Below, one piece after another: positions 43,010 to 50,836 of a stretch of DNA of 59,320 nucleotides. Under the pieces are notes generated by a model. The model had not been told where the DNA came from and did not search any database. It saw only the letters and a list, made by a program, of their open reading frames with translations. Position 1 is the stretch's first letter. The number at the start of each line of letters is the position of its first letter. The stretch covers positions 107,572 through 166,891 of the forward strand of contig DDRT01000022.1 of NCBI GenBank assembly GCA_002343185.1. The letters are read 5' to 3'. The stretch comes from Deltaproteobacteria bacterium UBA2409. GTDB taxonomy: Bacteria; Bdellovibrionota_C; UBA2361; DDRT01. Made by a program: the position numbers and the translations under genes.

Positions 43010-44055
43010 CATACGGAGATTATCTTAAACTTAACCAACTACTCTCAAGCCAGAGCCCTTCAAGCGATGCTCATGAAGAGATGCTATTTATTATAGTACA
43101 CCAAGCGTATGAGCTATGGTTTAAACAGATAATTCATGAACTAGATTCTGTAAGAACCTTATTTGATGCTCCAAAAGTTGAAGAAAAGGATCTTGGAATA
43201 GTTGTTTCGAGATTGACAAGGGTGATCGAAATTCAAAAACTTTTAGTCTCTCAGATACAAATAATTGAAACCATGACACCACTAGATTTTCTAGAGTTTC
43301 GCGGATATCTGCCAGGTGCTTCAGGATTTCAAAGTAAACAGTTTAGAATGGTTGAAAATAAGTTAGGGCTTCTATCAAAGGACAGGCTAAGCTACGGAAG
43401 CTGTCCATATCATGCAAGCTATACACCTGAAGACAAGAAGTTAGTACTTGAAACAGAGAATGAGCCATCACTCTTTACATTAGTTGAGCGCTGGCTTGAG
43501 AGAACTCCATTTACGGAGTATCTAGATTTTAATTTTATTCAGGTATTTAATGAAACCTTCCATAAGATAAATTCAGAAGATAAAGAATACATCGCTACTG
43601 CTGAAGGAATCACTGAAACAGAAAGAGAACTAAGATTAAAGTGGAATAATCAAGCAAGAGAATATGTAGAAACTATTCTTGATAAATCAAAATTCGAACA
43701 ACTAAGATCTGAAGGAAAGTTGAGGCTATCTTATAAAGCCTTTATATCTGCCCTATTTATAAATCTTTATAGAGATAGGCCAATTCTGTTTATGCCATTT
43801 AAGCTTCTTGAAGCTTTAGTTGATATTGATGAACAGTTAAGCCTTTGGAGACACAGACATTCTCTTATGGTCCTACGAATGATAGGTGCCAAGATTGGAA
43901 CTGGGGGCTCATCAGGACATGAATACTTAGCCTCTACTATCGAGAAACATTCAATATTTAAGGACTTATTTATGATATCAAGTTTTTATATTCCAAGATC
44001 CACTCTTCCTCCTCTATCACCACAAGTTGAAAGAGATTTAGGGTTTGCAAAATGA
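43000..44055 (+). CDS. kynA: Tryptophan 2,3-dioxygenase
   Basis: Heme enzyme that opens the indole ring with O2 to give N-formylkynurenine, the entry step. The 351-aa protein has MLFIIVHQAYELWFKQIIHE (H34 near the substrate) and the heme-binding WRHRHSLMVLRMIG with H287 as the probable axial ligand. GTGGSSGHEYL follows it. The family pattern is complete. It overlaps the flavin enzyme gene by 4 bp (ATGA). Confidence 0.97.
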   Translation: MDLTYGDYLKLNQLLSSQSPSSDAHEEMLFIIVHQAYELWFKQIIHELDSVRTLFDAPKVEEKDLGIVVSRLTRVIEIQKLLVSQIQIIETMTPLDFLEFRGYLPGASGFQSKQFRMVENKLGLLSKDRLSYGSCPYHASYTPEDKKLVLETENEPSLFTLVERWLERTPFTEYLDFNFIQVFNETFHKINSEDKEYIATAEGITETERELRLKWNNQAREYVETILDKSKFEQLRSEGKLRLSYKAFISALFINLYRDRPILFMPFKLLEALVDIDEQLSLWRHRHSLMVLRMIGAKIGTGGSSGHEYLASTIEKHSIFKDLFMISSFYIPRSTLPPLSPQVERDLGFAK

Positions 44056-46307
44056 AGGTGGCTTGCATTGGGGGAGGGCCAGGAGGTCTATTTTTCTCGA
44101 TTCTTCTAAAAAAAAGTAATCCAAGCTTTAAAGTTACCGTATATGATAGAAATCCTAGAGGGAATACTTTTGGATGGGGCGTAGTACTCTCTGATGAAGC
44201 CCTTTTGAATGTAAAAAATGCAGACTCTGTAATCTTTGATGAGATCAACCAGGAACTGGCTCACTGGGATGATATAGATGTCTATTTTAAAGATGAAAAG
44301 ATAACCTCTTCGGGTCATGGTTTCTGTGGAATAGCAAGAGATAGAATGCTTGAAATTCTCACTACTCGCGCAGAGAGCTTAGGAGTTGAAGTTGTATTTG
44401 ATCAGGAGATTGAAGATCCACTCTCTCTTAAAGCAGATCTAGTAGTTATAGCAGATGGGCTTTTTAGTAAGATCAGAAATCATTTCCCATTTAAAACCTC
44501 AGTTAGAAAGATGCGAAACAAATTTGTTTGGCTTGGAACAAAGAAAGTTTTTAGCAGCTTTACGTTTATATTTAAAAAAACTAAATGGGGATGGTTTCAG
44601 GCTCATTGTTATCAGTTTAATCAAGATACAAGCACATTCATCGTTGAATGTAGAGAAGAAACGTGGAAAAAAGCTGGAATCGACTCAATGTCCAAAGAAG
44701 AAGGAATTAAATTTTGTGAAGAGCTCTTTAGCGAACATCTTGACGGTAATCCTCTTCTAACAAAAAGTGCACATCTTAGAGGCTCTCATATCTGGATAAA
44801 TTTTGAGCAGGTAACAAATGAAATCTGGCATCATAAGAATTTAGTCTTACTGGGAGATGCTGCCGCATCTGCACATTTTTCAGTAGGCTCAGGAACGAAG
44901 CTTGCACTTGAATCTGCCATTGCTCTTTCAAAGTACATTAATGAAGAAAATTCACTTGAAAGTGCTTTTGAGCGATATGAATCGGAAAGACGACTTGAAG
45001 TTGTTAAACTTCAAAATGCTGCAAGAAATAGTTTAGAGTGGTTTGAAACAGTAGAGTTAAGAGAAGATCTACCCCCCTCTCAGTTTGCTTATAGTCTTCT
45101 TACAAGAAGTCAAAGAATTAGTCATGAGAACTTGCGTTTAAGAGATAAAAACTATCTTGAAGGATACGAGAAAAGTTTTGAGAAGAGTGTTACGAGAGGG
45201 GAAGTCTTAAAAGCTCGCCCTCCTATGTTTGTTCCATATAATCTAAAAGGTCTTAATCTTGTAAATAGAGTTGCTGTATCTCCTATGGCTATGTACTCAA
45301 GTAAGGATGGAGATCTAAACGATTTTCATCTAGTACATCTTGGATCTAGGGCATTAGGTGGTGCAGGACTTATTATCACAGAAATGACCTGCATTTCCCC
45401 TGAAGCGAGAATAACACCTGGATGCGCAGGGCTCTACGAAGAACGGCATGTATCTCAATGGAAAAGGGTAGTTGATTTTGTCCATCAAAACTCTCTAGCT
45501 AAAATTGCCCTTCAACTTGGTCATGCAGGACCTAAAGGCTCAACAGGAGTGCCATGGGAAGAAGGGATGGATGAGCCTCTAAAGAATTCAAACTGGGAAA
45601 TTATGGCTCCCTCTCCTATTTCTTATGGCCCACAAAATCAAACGCCAAGAGAAATGAACCGTTCAGATATGGATCTTGTAATTAAGAATTTTATAAGGTC
45701 AACTGAATGGGCTGAAAAAGCAGGTTTTGACATGCTTGAACTACACTGTGCTCATGGATATTTATTATCAAGTTTTCTTTCTCCTCTAACAAATAAACGA
45801 AAGGACGAATATGGCGGAAAAAACAGAGTTAGATTTCCTCTTGAAGTTTTCTCTGCCATAAGAGAAGTCTGGAAGAAACCGCTTTCTGTTAGAATCTCAG
45901 CAGTAGATTGGGTTGATGGCGGAAATACAATCGATGATGCTGTAGAGATTGGATCTGCTTTTAAAGAAGCAGGAGTTGACATAATCGACGTCTCAACAGG
46001 GCAGGTCTCAAAAGATCAAAAACCTGTTTATGGAAGAATGTGGCAAACTCCCTATGCTGAAATTATCAAAGCAAAAACCAAACTTCCCGTAATGACAGTT
46101 GGAAATATCTTTGAAGCTGATCATGTTAATACAATCATAGGATCGGGAAGAGCAGATCTTTGCCTTTTAGCAAGACCACATCTTGCAGATCCTGCATGGA
46201 CAATAAAAAATGCTGCACTTCTTGGATATGAAGATCAGTGGTGGCCTAAGCAGTACACATCAGCGAAAAGACAGCTTGAAGTTAATTTTAAAAGAGGTAT
46301 TAAGTGA
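44052..46307 (+). CDS. 2-aminobenzoyl-CoA monooxygenase/reductase-type flavoprotein
   Basis: This 751-aa fusion has an N-terminal FAD monooxygenase domain (dinucleotide fold MKVACIGGGPGGLFF; VLLGDAAASAHFSVGSGTKLALE is the FAD-GD motif near 275). From residue 390 an Old-Yellow-Enzyme domain follows (LVNRVAVSPMAMYSSKDG, ALQLGHAGPKGS, HCAHGYLLSSFLSPLTN, SVRISAVDW). Enzymes of this two-domain kind act on aryl-CoA thioesters, hydroxylating and then reducing 2-aminobenzoyl-CoA or salicylyl-CoA. The upstream kynA and kynB and the downstream aryl-CoA ligase favour 2-aminobenzoyl-CoA. Substrate is inference. Confidence 0.88.
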   Translation: MKVACIGGGPGGLFFSILLKKSNPSFKVTVYDRNPRGNTFGWGVVLSDEALLNVKNADSVIFDEINQELAHWDDIDVYFKDEKITSSGHGFCGIARDRMLEILTTRAESLGVEVVFDQEIEDPLSLKADLVVIADGLFSKIRNHFPFKTSVRKMRNKFVWLGTKKVFSSFTFIFKKTKWGWFQAHCYQFNQDTSTFIVECREETWKKAGIDSMSKEEGIKFCEELFSEHLDGNPLLTKSAHLRGSHIWINFEQVTNEIWHHKNLVLLGDAAASAHFSVGSGTKLALESAIALSKYINEENSLESAFERYESERRLEVVKLQNAARNSLEWFETVELREDLPPSQFAYSLLTRSQRISHENLRLRDKNYLEGYEKSFEKSVTRGEVLKARPPMFVPYNLKGLNLVNRVAVSPMAMYSSKDGDLNDFHLVHLGSRALGGAGLIITEMTCISPEARITPGCAGLYEERHVSQWKRVVDFVHQNSLAKIALQLGHAGPKGSTGVPWEEGMDEPLKNSNWEIMAPSPISYGPQNQTPREMNRSDMDLVIKNFIRSTEWAEKAGFDMLELHCAHGYLLSSFLSPLTNKRKDEYGGKNRVRFPLEVFSAIREVWKKPLSVRISAVDWVDGGNTIDDAVEIGSAFKEAGVDIIDVSTGQVSKDQKPVYGRMWQTPYAEIIKAKTKLPVMTVGNIFEADHVNTIIGSGRADLCLLARPHLADPAWTIKNAALLGYEDQWWPKQYTSAKRQLEVNFKRGIK

Positions 46308-47020
46308 CTCACGTAGTAATTACAGGTGCAGGGTCAGGGATCGGAGAAGCTACAGCAAGAAGACTCGCTAAACGAGGTTTTTCAATGTCGCTTTTTGGTA
46401 GAAACATAGATTCACTTAAAAGGGTTGCAGAGGATACAAATTCAAAATTTTTCAAAGTTGATGTTACAAATGAAGAGGAAGTAAAAGAGGGTTTAAAAGA
46501 AGCTGTTTCAGCAAACGGTGAGATCTCGATATTAATAAATAATGCTGGCGCTGCAGAGAGTGCTCCACTATCTAAAACTGATAGAAAACTTTGGGATAGA
46601 ATGCTTGGTGTTAATTTGACAGGGGTTTATTTGTGTACCAGGGAGTCGCTAATCTATCTTACTCAAGATGGATTAATTCTAAATATCTCAAGCACCGCTG
46701 GCCTAACTGGATATAAATACGTTACTGCATATTGCGCTGCAAAACATGGTGTAATTGGATTTTCAAAAGCACTATCAGAAGAATTTAAAGGTACTAAAAG
46801 AAGGGTAAATGTTATCTGTCCAGGATATACTGATACTGCTCTTTTTAGAGACTCAATTAAAAAAACAAGCGAAAAAACTGGTCGCTCAGAAGAAGAGATT
46901 AAAAAAGAATTTCTAAAAAACGCAAAACTCATTACACCTGATGATGTAGCTAAGGTTGTTGAAAATTTTTGTGACGAAAAAGTGTTAAACGGCGAAGTTA
47001 AAGTTGTAGGAGATTTTTAA
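46304..47020 (+). CDS. Short-chain dehydrogenase/reductase
   Basis: This 238-aa NAD(P)-dependent SDR has the cofactor motif VITGAGSGIGEA (5-16), NNAG (about 82-85) and a Ser...Tyr-x3-Lys triad (ISSTAGLTG, YCAAK). It begins at GTG 46304, overlapping the flavin enzyme stop (GTGA). In this operon it probably oxidises or reduces a hydroxyacyl- or oxo-CoA intermediate of the ring-degradation route. Confidence 0.92.
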   Translation: MTHVVITGAGSGIGEATARRLAKRGFSMSLFGRNIDSLKRVAEDTNSKFFKVDVTNEEEVKEGLKEAVSANGEISILINNAGAAESAPLSKTDRKLWDRMLGVNLTGVYLCTRESLIYLTQDGLILNISSTAGLTGYKYVTAYCAAKHGVIGFSKALSEEFKGTKRRVNVICPGYTDTALFRDSIKKTSEKTGRSEEEIKKEFLKNAKLITPDDVAKVVENFCDEKVLNGEVKVVGDF

Positions 47021-47808
47021 TGAAATACTCTCTTTGGAATGAAGAAGAAGGAGTTGGAACCATTACTCTTAATTATCCTGATAAAAAAAACCCTCTAACA
47101 TTTGAATCATATGCTGAGCTTAGAGAGAAGTTTGTTAGTCTAAAGGAAGACACGAATGTTAAAGCGGTAGTTATTAGTGGTGCTAAAGAAAATTTCTGCT
47201 CAGGTGGAGATGTGCATGAAATTATTGGAAGGCTGGTTAAAATGCCTTTTTCAGATCTTCTTAAATTTACAACTATGACTGGTGATCTAATTAAATCGAT
47301 CATTTCTTGTCCAAAACCAGTGATAAGTGCAATTGACGGGGTTTGTGTTGGAGCTGGTGCATGCGTTGCTATGGCATCTGATATTAGATTCGCTACAAAA
47401 CGTTCAAAAACTGCATTCTTGTTCGTAAGAGTTGGTCTTGCAGGATGTGACATGGGCGCCTGCGCGATGCTACCAAGAATTATAGGTCATGGAAGGGCAG
47501 CTGAACTTTTATATACAGGGCGAAACTTCGATGGAACAGAGGGAGAAAGAATTGGGTTTTATAATAGTCTCTTTGAACCAGAAGAGCTTCTTGATAAGAC
47601 AAAAGATTTTGCAAGAGTCTTAGCTCGTGGGCCTACAAAAGCTCATGCGATAACAAAAGAATCACTCAGAAAGGAGTGGGATATGCCTCTTCTTGATGCT
47701 ATTACTTATGAAGCAGAAGCTCAGGCAAGGTGCATGGAAACAGGTGATTTTAAGCGTGCTTATGAAGCTATAATAAAAAAACAAAAACCAGACTTTAAGG
47801 GAGATTAA
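47020..47808 (+). CDS. Crotonase-family enoyl-CoA hydratase
   Basis: This 262-aa crotonase has the oxyanion motif CSGGDVHEI and DGVCVGAGACVAMASDIRFA. At the position of the first catalytic glutamate (PE in the classical motif) it has RVGLAGCDMGACAMLPRIIG, where that Glu is Arg. The second Glu is kept (RAAELLYTG). A subset of crotonases shares the C/ADMGA loop. It probably hydrates or hydrolytically cleaves a ring-derived CoA ester. It starts on the base where the SDR stop ends. Confidence 0.9.
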   Translation: MKYSLWNEEEGVGTITLNYPDKKNPLTFESYAELREKFVSLKEDTNVKAVVISGAKENFCSGGDVHEIIGRLVKMPFSDLLKFTTMTGDLIKSIISCPKPVISAIDGVCVGAGACVAMASDIRFATKRSKTAFLFVRVGLAGCDMGACAMLPRIIGHGRAAELLYTGRNFDGTEGERIGFYNSLFEPEELLDKTKDFARVLARGPTKAHAITKESLRKEWDMPLLDAITYEAEAQARCMETGDFKRAYEAIIKKQKPDFKGD

Positions 47809-47813
47809 TCACT

Positions 47814-48905
47814 TTGCTTCCATTTTTTGATGAATCACACACAAAACTTAAACACGAACTTCTTAATTGGATAAAAACATTTCCTGTTTCTAAGGAGGAG
47901 GAAGAAAAAAACGAAATTGAATCATCAAAGCGTTACGTAAAAGAGCTTGGAAAGGCTGGTTTTCTAAAATACTCTGTTCCACCACTTGACGTAAGATCAA
48001 TCTGTATATGTAGAGAGACTTTAGCCTCTCACTCAGCCTTACTTGATTTTGCTTTCGCGATGCAAGGGCTCGGAAGTGGTCCTATCTCACTTTTTGGAAG
48101 CGATGAGGATAAAGAGAAGTTTTTAGTTCCTGTATCAAAAGGTGAAAAAATAGCCGCTTTTGCTCTATCTGAAATTGATGCTGGCTCTGATCCAGCAAGT
48201 CTCAAATGCTCAGCAAAAAAAGATGGGGATACATATATCTTAAATGGCACAAAATCCTGGATATCAAACGGAGGCTTTGCAGACTTTTATGTTACATTTG
48301 CAAAAACCTCTGAAGGGCTGTCCGCTTTTATCGTTGAAGAAGGTGTAGAGTTAATAGAGCAGGTAAAAATTGGCTCCCCTCACCCTGTTGCAACAATAGA
48401 ATTCAAAAGAACAAAAGGAAAACTTCTTGGAAGTCCTGGTCAGGGGCTAAAAATCGCTCTTTCAACCCTTGATGTGTTTAGATCAACCGTTGGAGCTGCT
48501 GCACTTGGACTAGGTAAAAGAGCTTTTAAGGAAGCATCTCACTACTCAAAGACAAGAAATATTTTTGGACAGAACCTATCAGAATTTCAAATTACTCAAG
48601 CAAAAATTGCAGATATGGCGCTTGAGTTAGAAGCAAGTGAACTTTTGATTTATCGAGCTGCTTGGCTAAAAGATAGAGGCCAGGAAAGAATCACAAAAGA
48701 AGCCTCTATGGCGAAACTTTATGCTACTGAAGCCTCTCAGCGGGTTATTGATAACGCAGTTCAGCTTTTTGGTGGTCTTGGAGTAATGTCAGGTTCAGTT
48801 GTTGAAAGACTTTATAGAGACATTCGTCCACTTAGAATTTATGAAGGGACTTCTGAGATTCAAAAATTAATAATCGCAAAGCAGGTACTTAATGAAGACA
48901 ATTAA
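47814..48905 (+). CDS. Acyl-CoA dehydrogenase
   Basis: This 363-aa FAD enzyme begins at TTG 47814 with a weak GGGAG site upstream. It has the family signatures FALSEIDAGSDPASL and KSWISNGGFADFYVTFAKT. The C-terminal RIYEGTSEIQKLIIAKQVL contains the usual catalytic Glu in YEGT. It would introduce a double bond into a CoA-ester intermediate. It overlaps the Rid gene by 14 bp. Confidence 0.95.
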   Translation: MLPFFDESHTKLKHELLNWIKTFPVSKEEEEKNEIESSKRYVKELGKAGFLKYSVPPLDVRSICICRETLASHSALLDFAFAMQGLGSGPISLFGSDEDKEKFLVPVSKGEKIAAFALSEIDAGSDPASLKCSAKKDGDTYILNGTKSWISNGGFADFYVTFAKTSEGLSAFIVEEGVELIEQVKIGSPHPVATIEFKRTKGKLLGSPGQGLKIALSTLDVFRSTVGAAALGLGKRAFKEASHYSKTRNIFGQNLSEFQITQAKIADMALELEASELLIYRAAWLKDRGQERITKEASMAKLYATEASQRVIDNAVQLFGGLGVMSGSVVERLYRDIRPLRIYEGTSEIQKLIIAKQVLNEDN

Positions 48906-49272
48906 TCCATGGGGAATACCAAAAGGCTACTCGAACGGAATTCTAGCAGAAGGAAAGATTCTATTTATTGCAGGCCAAATAGGCTGGGATGAAAATGAAA
49001 AACTTGTAAGCTCTGACTTAGTTTTACAAACTAAACAGGCTCTTAGTAATATTACAACTATCCTAAAAGAAGCTGGTGGAACGGCTCAAAACCTAGTGAG
49101 GCTTACCTGGTATGTAGTAGACAAAAAAGAATACTTAGCCAATCAAAAGGAGATAGGCAAAGTATATAGAGAATTTATCGGTTCTCATTATCCTGCAATG
49201 TCGCTAATTGAAGTAAAATCTCTTCTTGAAGAAGGAGCTAAAGTAGAAATAGAAGGGACAGCAGTTTTGTGA
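48892..49272 (+). CDS. Rid-family protein lacking the RidA arginine
   Basis: This 126-aa YjgF/Rid-fold protein has GILAEGKILFIAGQIGWD, VRLTWYVVDKKEY and AMSLIEVKSLLEEGAKVEIEG. The catalytic Arg of RidA (PARS) is Met103 here (PAMS), so it is not a canonical 2-iminobutanoate deaminase and belongs with other Rid subgroups. In this pathway it could hydrolyse the amino-enone product of the monooxygenase/reductase, releasing ammonia. That is inference from chemistry and position. Confidence 0.88.
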   Translation: MKTINPWGIPKGYSNGILAEGKILFIAGQIGWDENEKLVSSDLVLQTKQALSNITTILKEAGGTAQNLVRLTWYVVDKKEYLANQKEIGKVYREFIGSHYPAMSLIEVKSLLEEGAKVEIEGTAVL

Positions 49273-49282
49273 GAGTTTTTTT

Positions 49283-50788
49283 ATGAGAGACCCATTTGCA
49301 GAAAATTCTCTACCCCCAAAAGAATTATGGCCAGAGTTAATTAATATCCCTGACTATCCAGAGCATTTAAACTGCGCTTCCGAGATTCTCGATAAAGCAA
49401 TTGAAAATGGTTTTGGGGATAAAATTGCAATTTATTCAGCAAAAGAAACATTGACTTACAATCAGCTTTTAACTCTAACAAATCAGATTGCGAATTTTCT
49501 TGTAAATGATCTTAAACTAAAACCTGGAAACAGAGTTCTTATTCATGGGCCAAATACATCTAAATTTGTAGCAATCTGGTTTGCAGTTCTTAAAGCTGGG
49601 GGAATCTGCGTTGCAACGATGCCTCTTTTGAGGGCAAAAGAGCTAAACTACATAATCGAAAAAGCTAACATTTCTCACATTCTTTCTGATGACTCAGTTT
49701 CTGGAGAACTAACAAACCCAACTCTTTTTTCCTCTATCACTTACGGAAATAGCGAGTTTAGTAATGTTAAAACAAAACCTACTGATGTAGCTATTATAGC
49801 TTTCACATCAGGAACAACCGGAAAAGCAAAAGCTACAGCCCATTTTCATAGAGATATTTTAGCGATATGCGATCACTTTCCTGTTTATACTCTTAGGGCA
49901 AGTTCAAATGATATTTTCTGTGGCACTCCACCTTTAGCATTTACTTTCGGGCTTGGAGGATTAGTTCTTTTCCCTTTTAGAATCGGAGCATCAACTGTTT
50001 TATTAGAAAAGCCTACCGATCTTCTTGGTGCTATCTCTGACTTTAAAGTAACTACACTCTTTACTTCCCCTACTGGCTATAGATCAATGATTAATCAACT
50101 CCCAACAGATCACACTCTAAAAATTTGCGTGTCTGCCGGTGAAAATTTACCTATATCTACTTTTAATCAATGGAAAGAAAAAACAGGTATATCGATAATT
50201 GATGGAATCGGAGCAACCGAGATGCTTCATATTTTTATCTCAGCATCAGGATCTGAAATACGTCCTGGATCTACAGGAAAAGTGGTTCCTGGATATGAGG
50301 CTTGCATTCTGGATAGCGATGGTAATCCGGTTCCAAACGGCGAGGTTGGTCTTCTTGCAGTCAAGGGACCTACAGGATGTCGGTATCTAAACGACGAAGA
50401 TCGCCAAAAGCAATACGTAAAATTTGGTTGGAACTACACTGGGGATGCTTACATAAGAGACAAGGATGGTTATTTTTGGTTTCAAGCTAGAGCAGATGAT
50501 ATGATAATTTCAGGTGGGTATAATATCTCTGCAAATGAGGTAGAAAATGCACTCTTATGCCATCCTTCAGTAAAAGAGTGTGGTGTTGTTGGAGTGCCTG
50601 ATGAACTTAGAGGAAATATCGTAAAAGCATTTGTTGTTTTAGGTGAAAATAAAGTTACAGCTCCAGAGCTTCAGGAGTTCGTTAAAAAAGAGATCGCCCC
50701 ATATAAATATCCAAGGGAAATAGAGTTTGTAACAACACTACCAAGAACTGAAACAGGAAAACTACAGAGATTTAAATTAAAAAAATAG
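49283..50788 (+). CDS. Benzoate/2-aminobenzoate-CoA ligase family
   Basis: Activates an aromatic acid to its CoA thioester, consuming ATP. The 501-aa adenylating enzyme has AFTSGTTGKAKATAHFHRDI (P-loop and the HFHRD feature of benzoate-CoA ligases), GTPPLAFTFGLGG, the A5 stretch IIDGIGATEML and the C-terminal lysine in TETGKLQRFKLKK. With the kyn genes and the flavin enzyme around it, anthranilate is the likely substrate. It is the last gene of the kynB-to-ligase operon, about 8.5 kb on one strand. Confidence 0.92.
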   Translation: MRDPFAENSLPPKELWPELINIPDYPEHLNCASEILDKAIENGFGDKIAIYSAKETLTYNQLLTLTNQIANFLVNDLKLKPGNRVLIHGPNTSKFVAIWFAVLKAGGICVATMPLLRAKELNYIIEKANISHILSDDSVSGELTNPTLFSSITYGNSEFSNVKTKPTDVAIIAFTSGTTGKAKATAHFHRDILAICDHFPVYTLRASSNDIFCGTPPLAFTFGLGGLVLFPFRIGASTVLLEKPTDLLGAISDFKVTTLFTSPTGYRSMINQLPTDHTLKICVSAGENLPISTFNQWKEKTGISIIDGIGATEMLHIFISASGSEIRPGSTGKVVPGYEACILDSDGNPVPNGEVGLLAVKGPTGCRYLNDEDRQKQYVKFGWNYTGDAYIRDKDGYFWFQARADDMIISGGYNISANEVENALLCHPSVKECGVVGVPDELRGNIVKAFVVLGENKVTAPELQEFVKKEIAPYKYPREIEFVTTLPRTETGKLQRFKLKK

Positions 50789-50795
50789 TAAAACT

Positions 50796-50823
50796 GGGGT
50801 CAGGCCTCCCAGGGGTGAGCCCC
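50796..50823. repeat. Degenerate GGTCAGGCC element
   Basis: GGGGTCAGGCCTCCC followed by AGGGGTGAGCCCC forms an imperfect palindrome. It retains one GGTCAGGCC half. It sits in the 48-bp gap between the convergent CoA ligase and degenerate kinase genes. Confidence 0.55.
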
Positions 50824-50836
50824 AAGTAGCCCTTAT

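Noticed and set aside
44455..44760. Out-of-frame 101-codon frame inside the monooxygenase domain
   Set aside because: It overlaps a well-supported flavoprotein frame and is a shadow of it.
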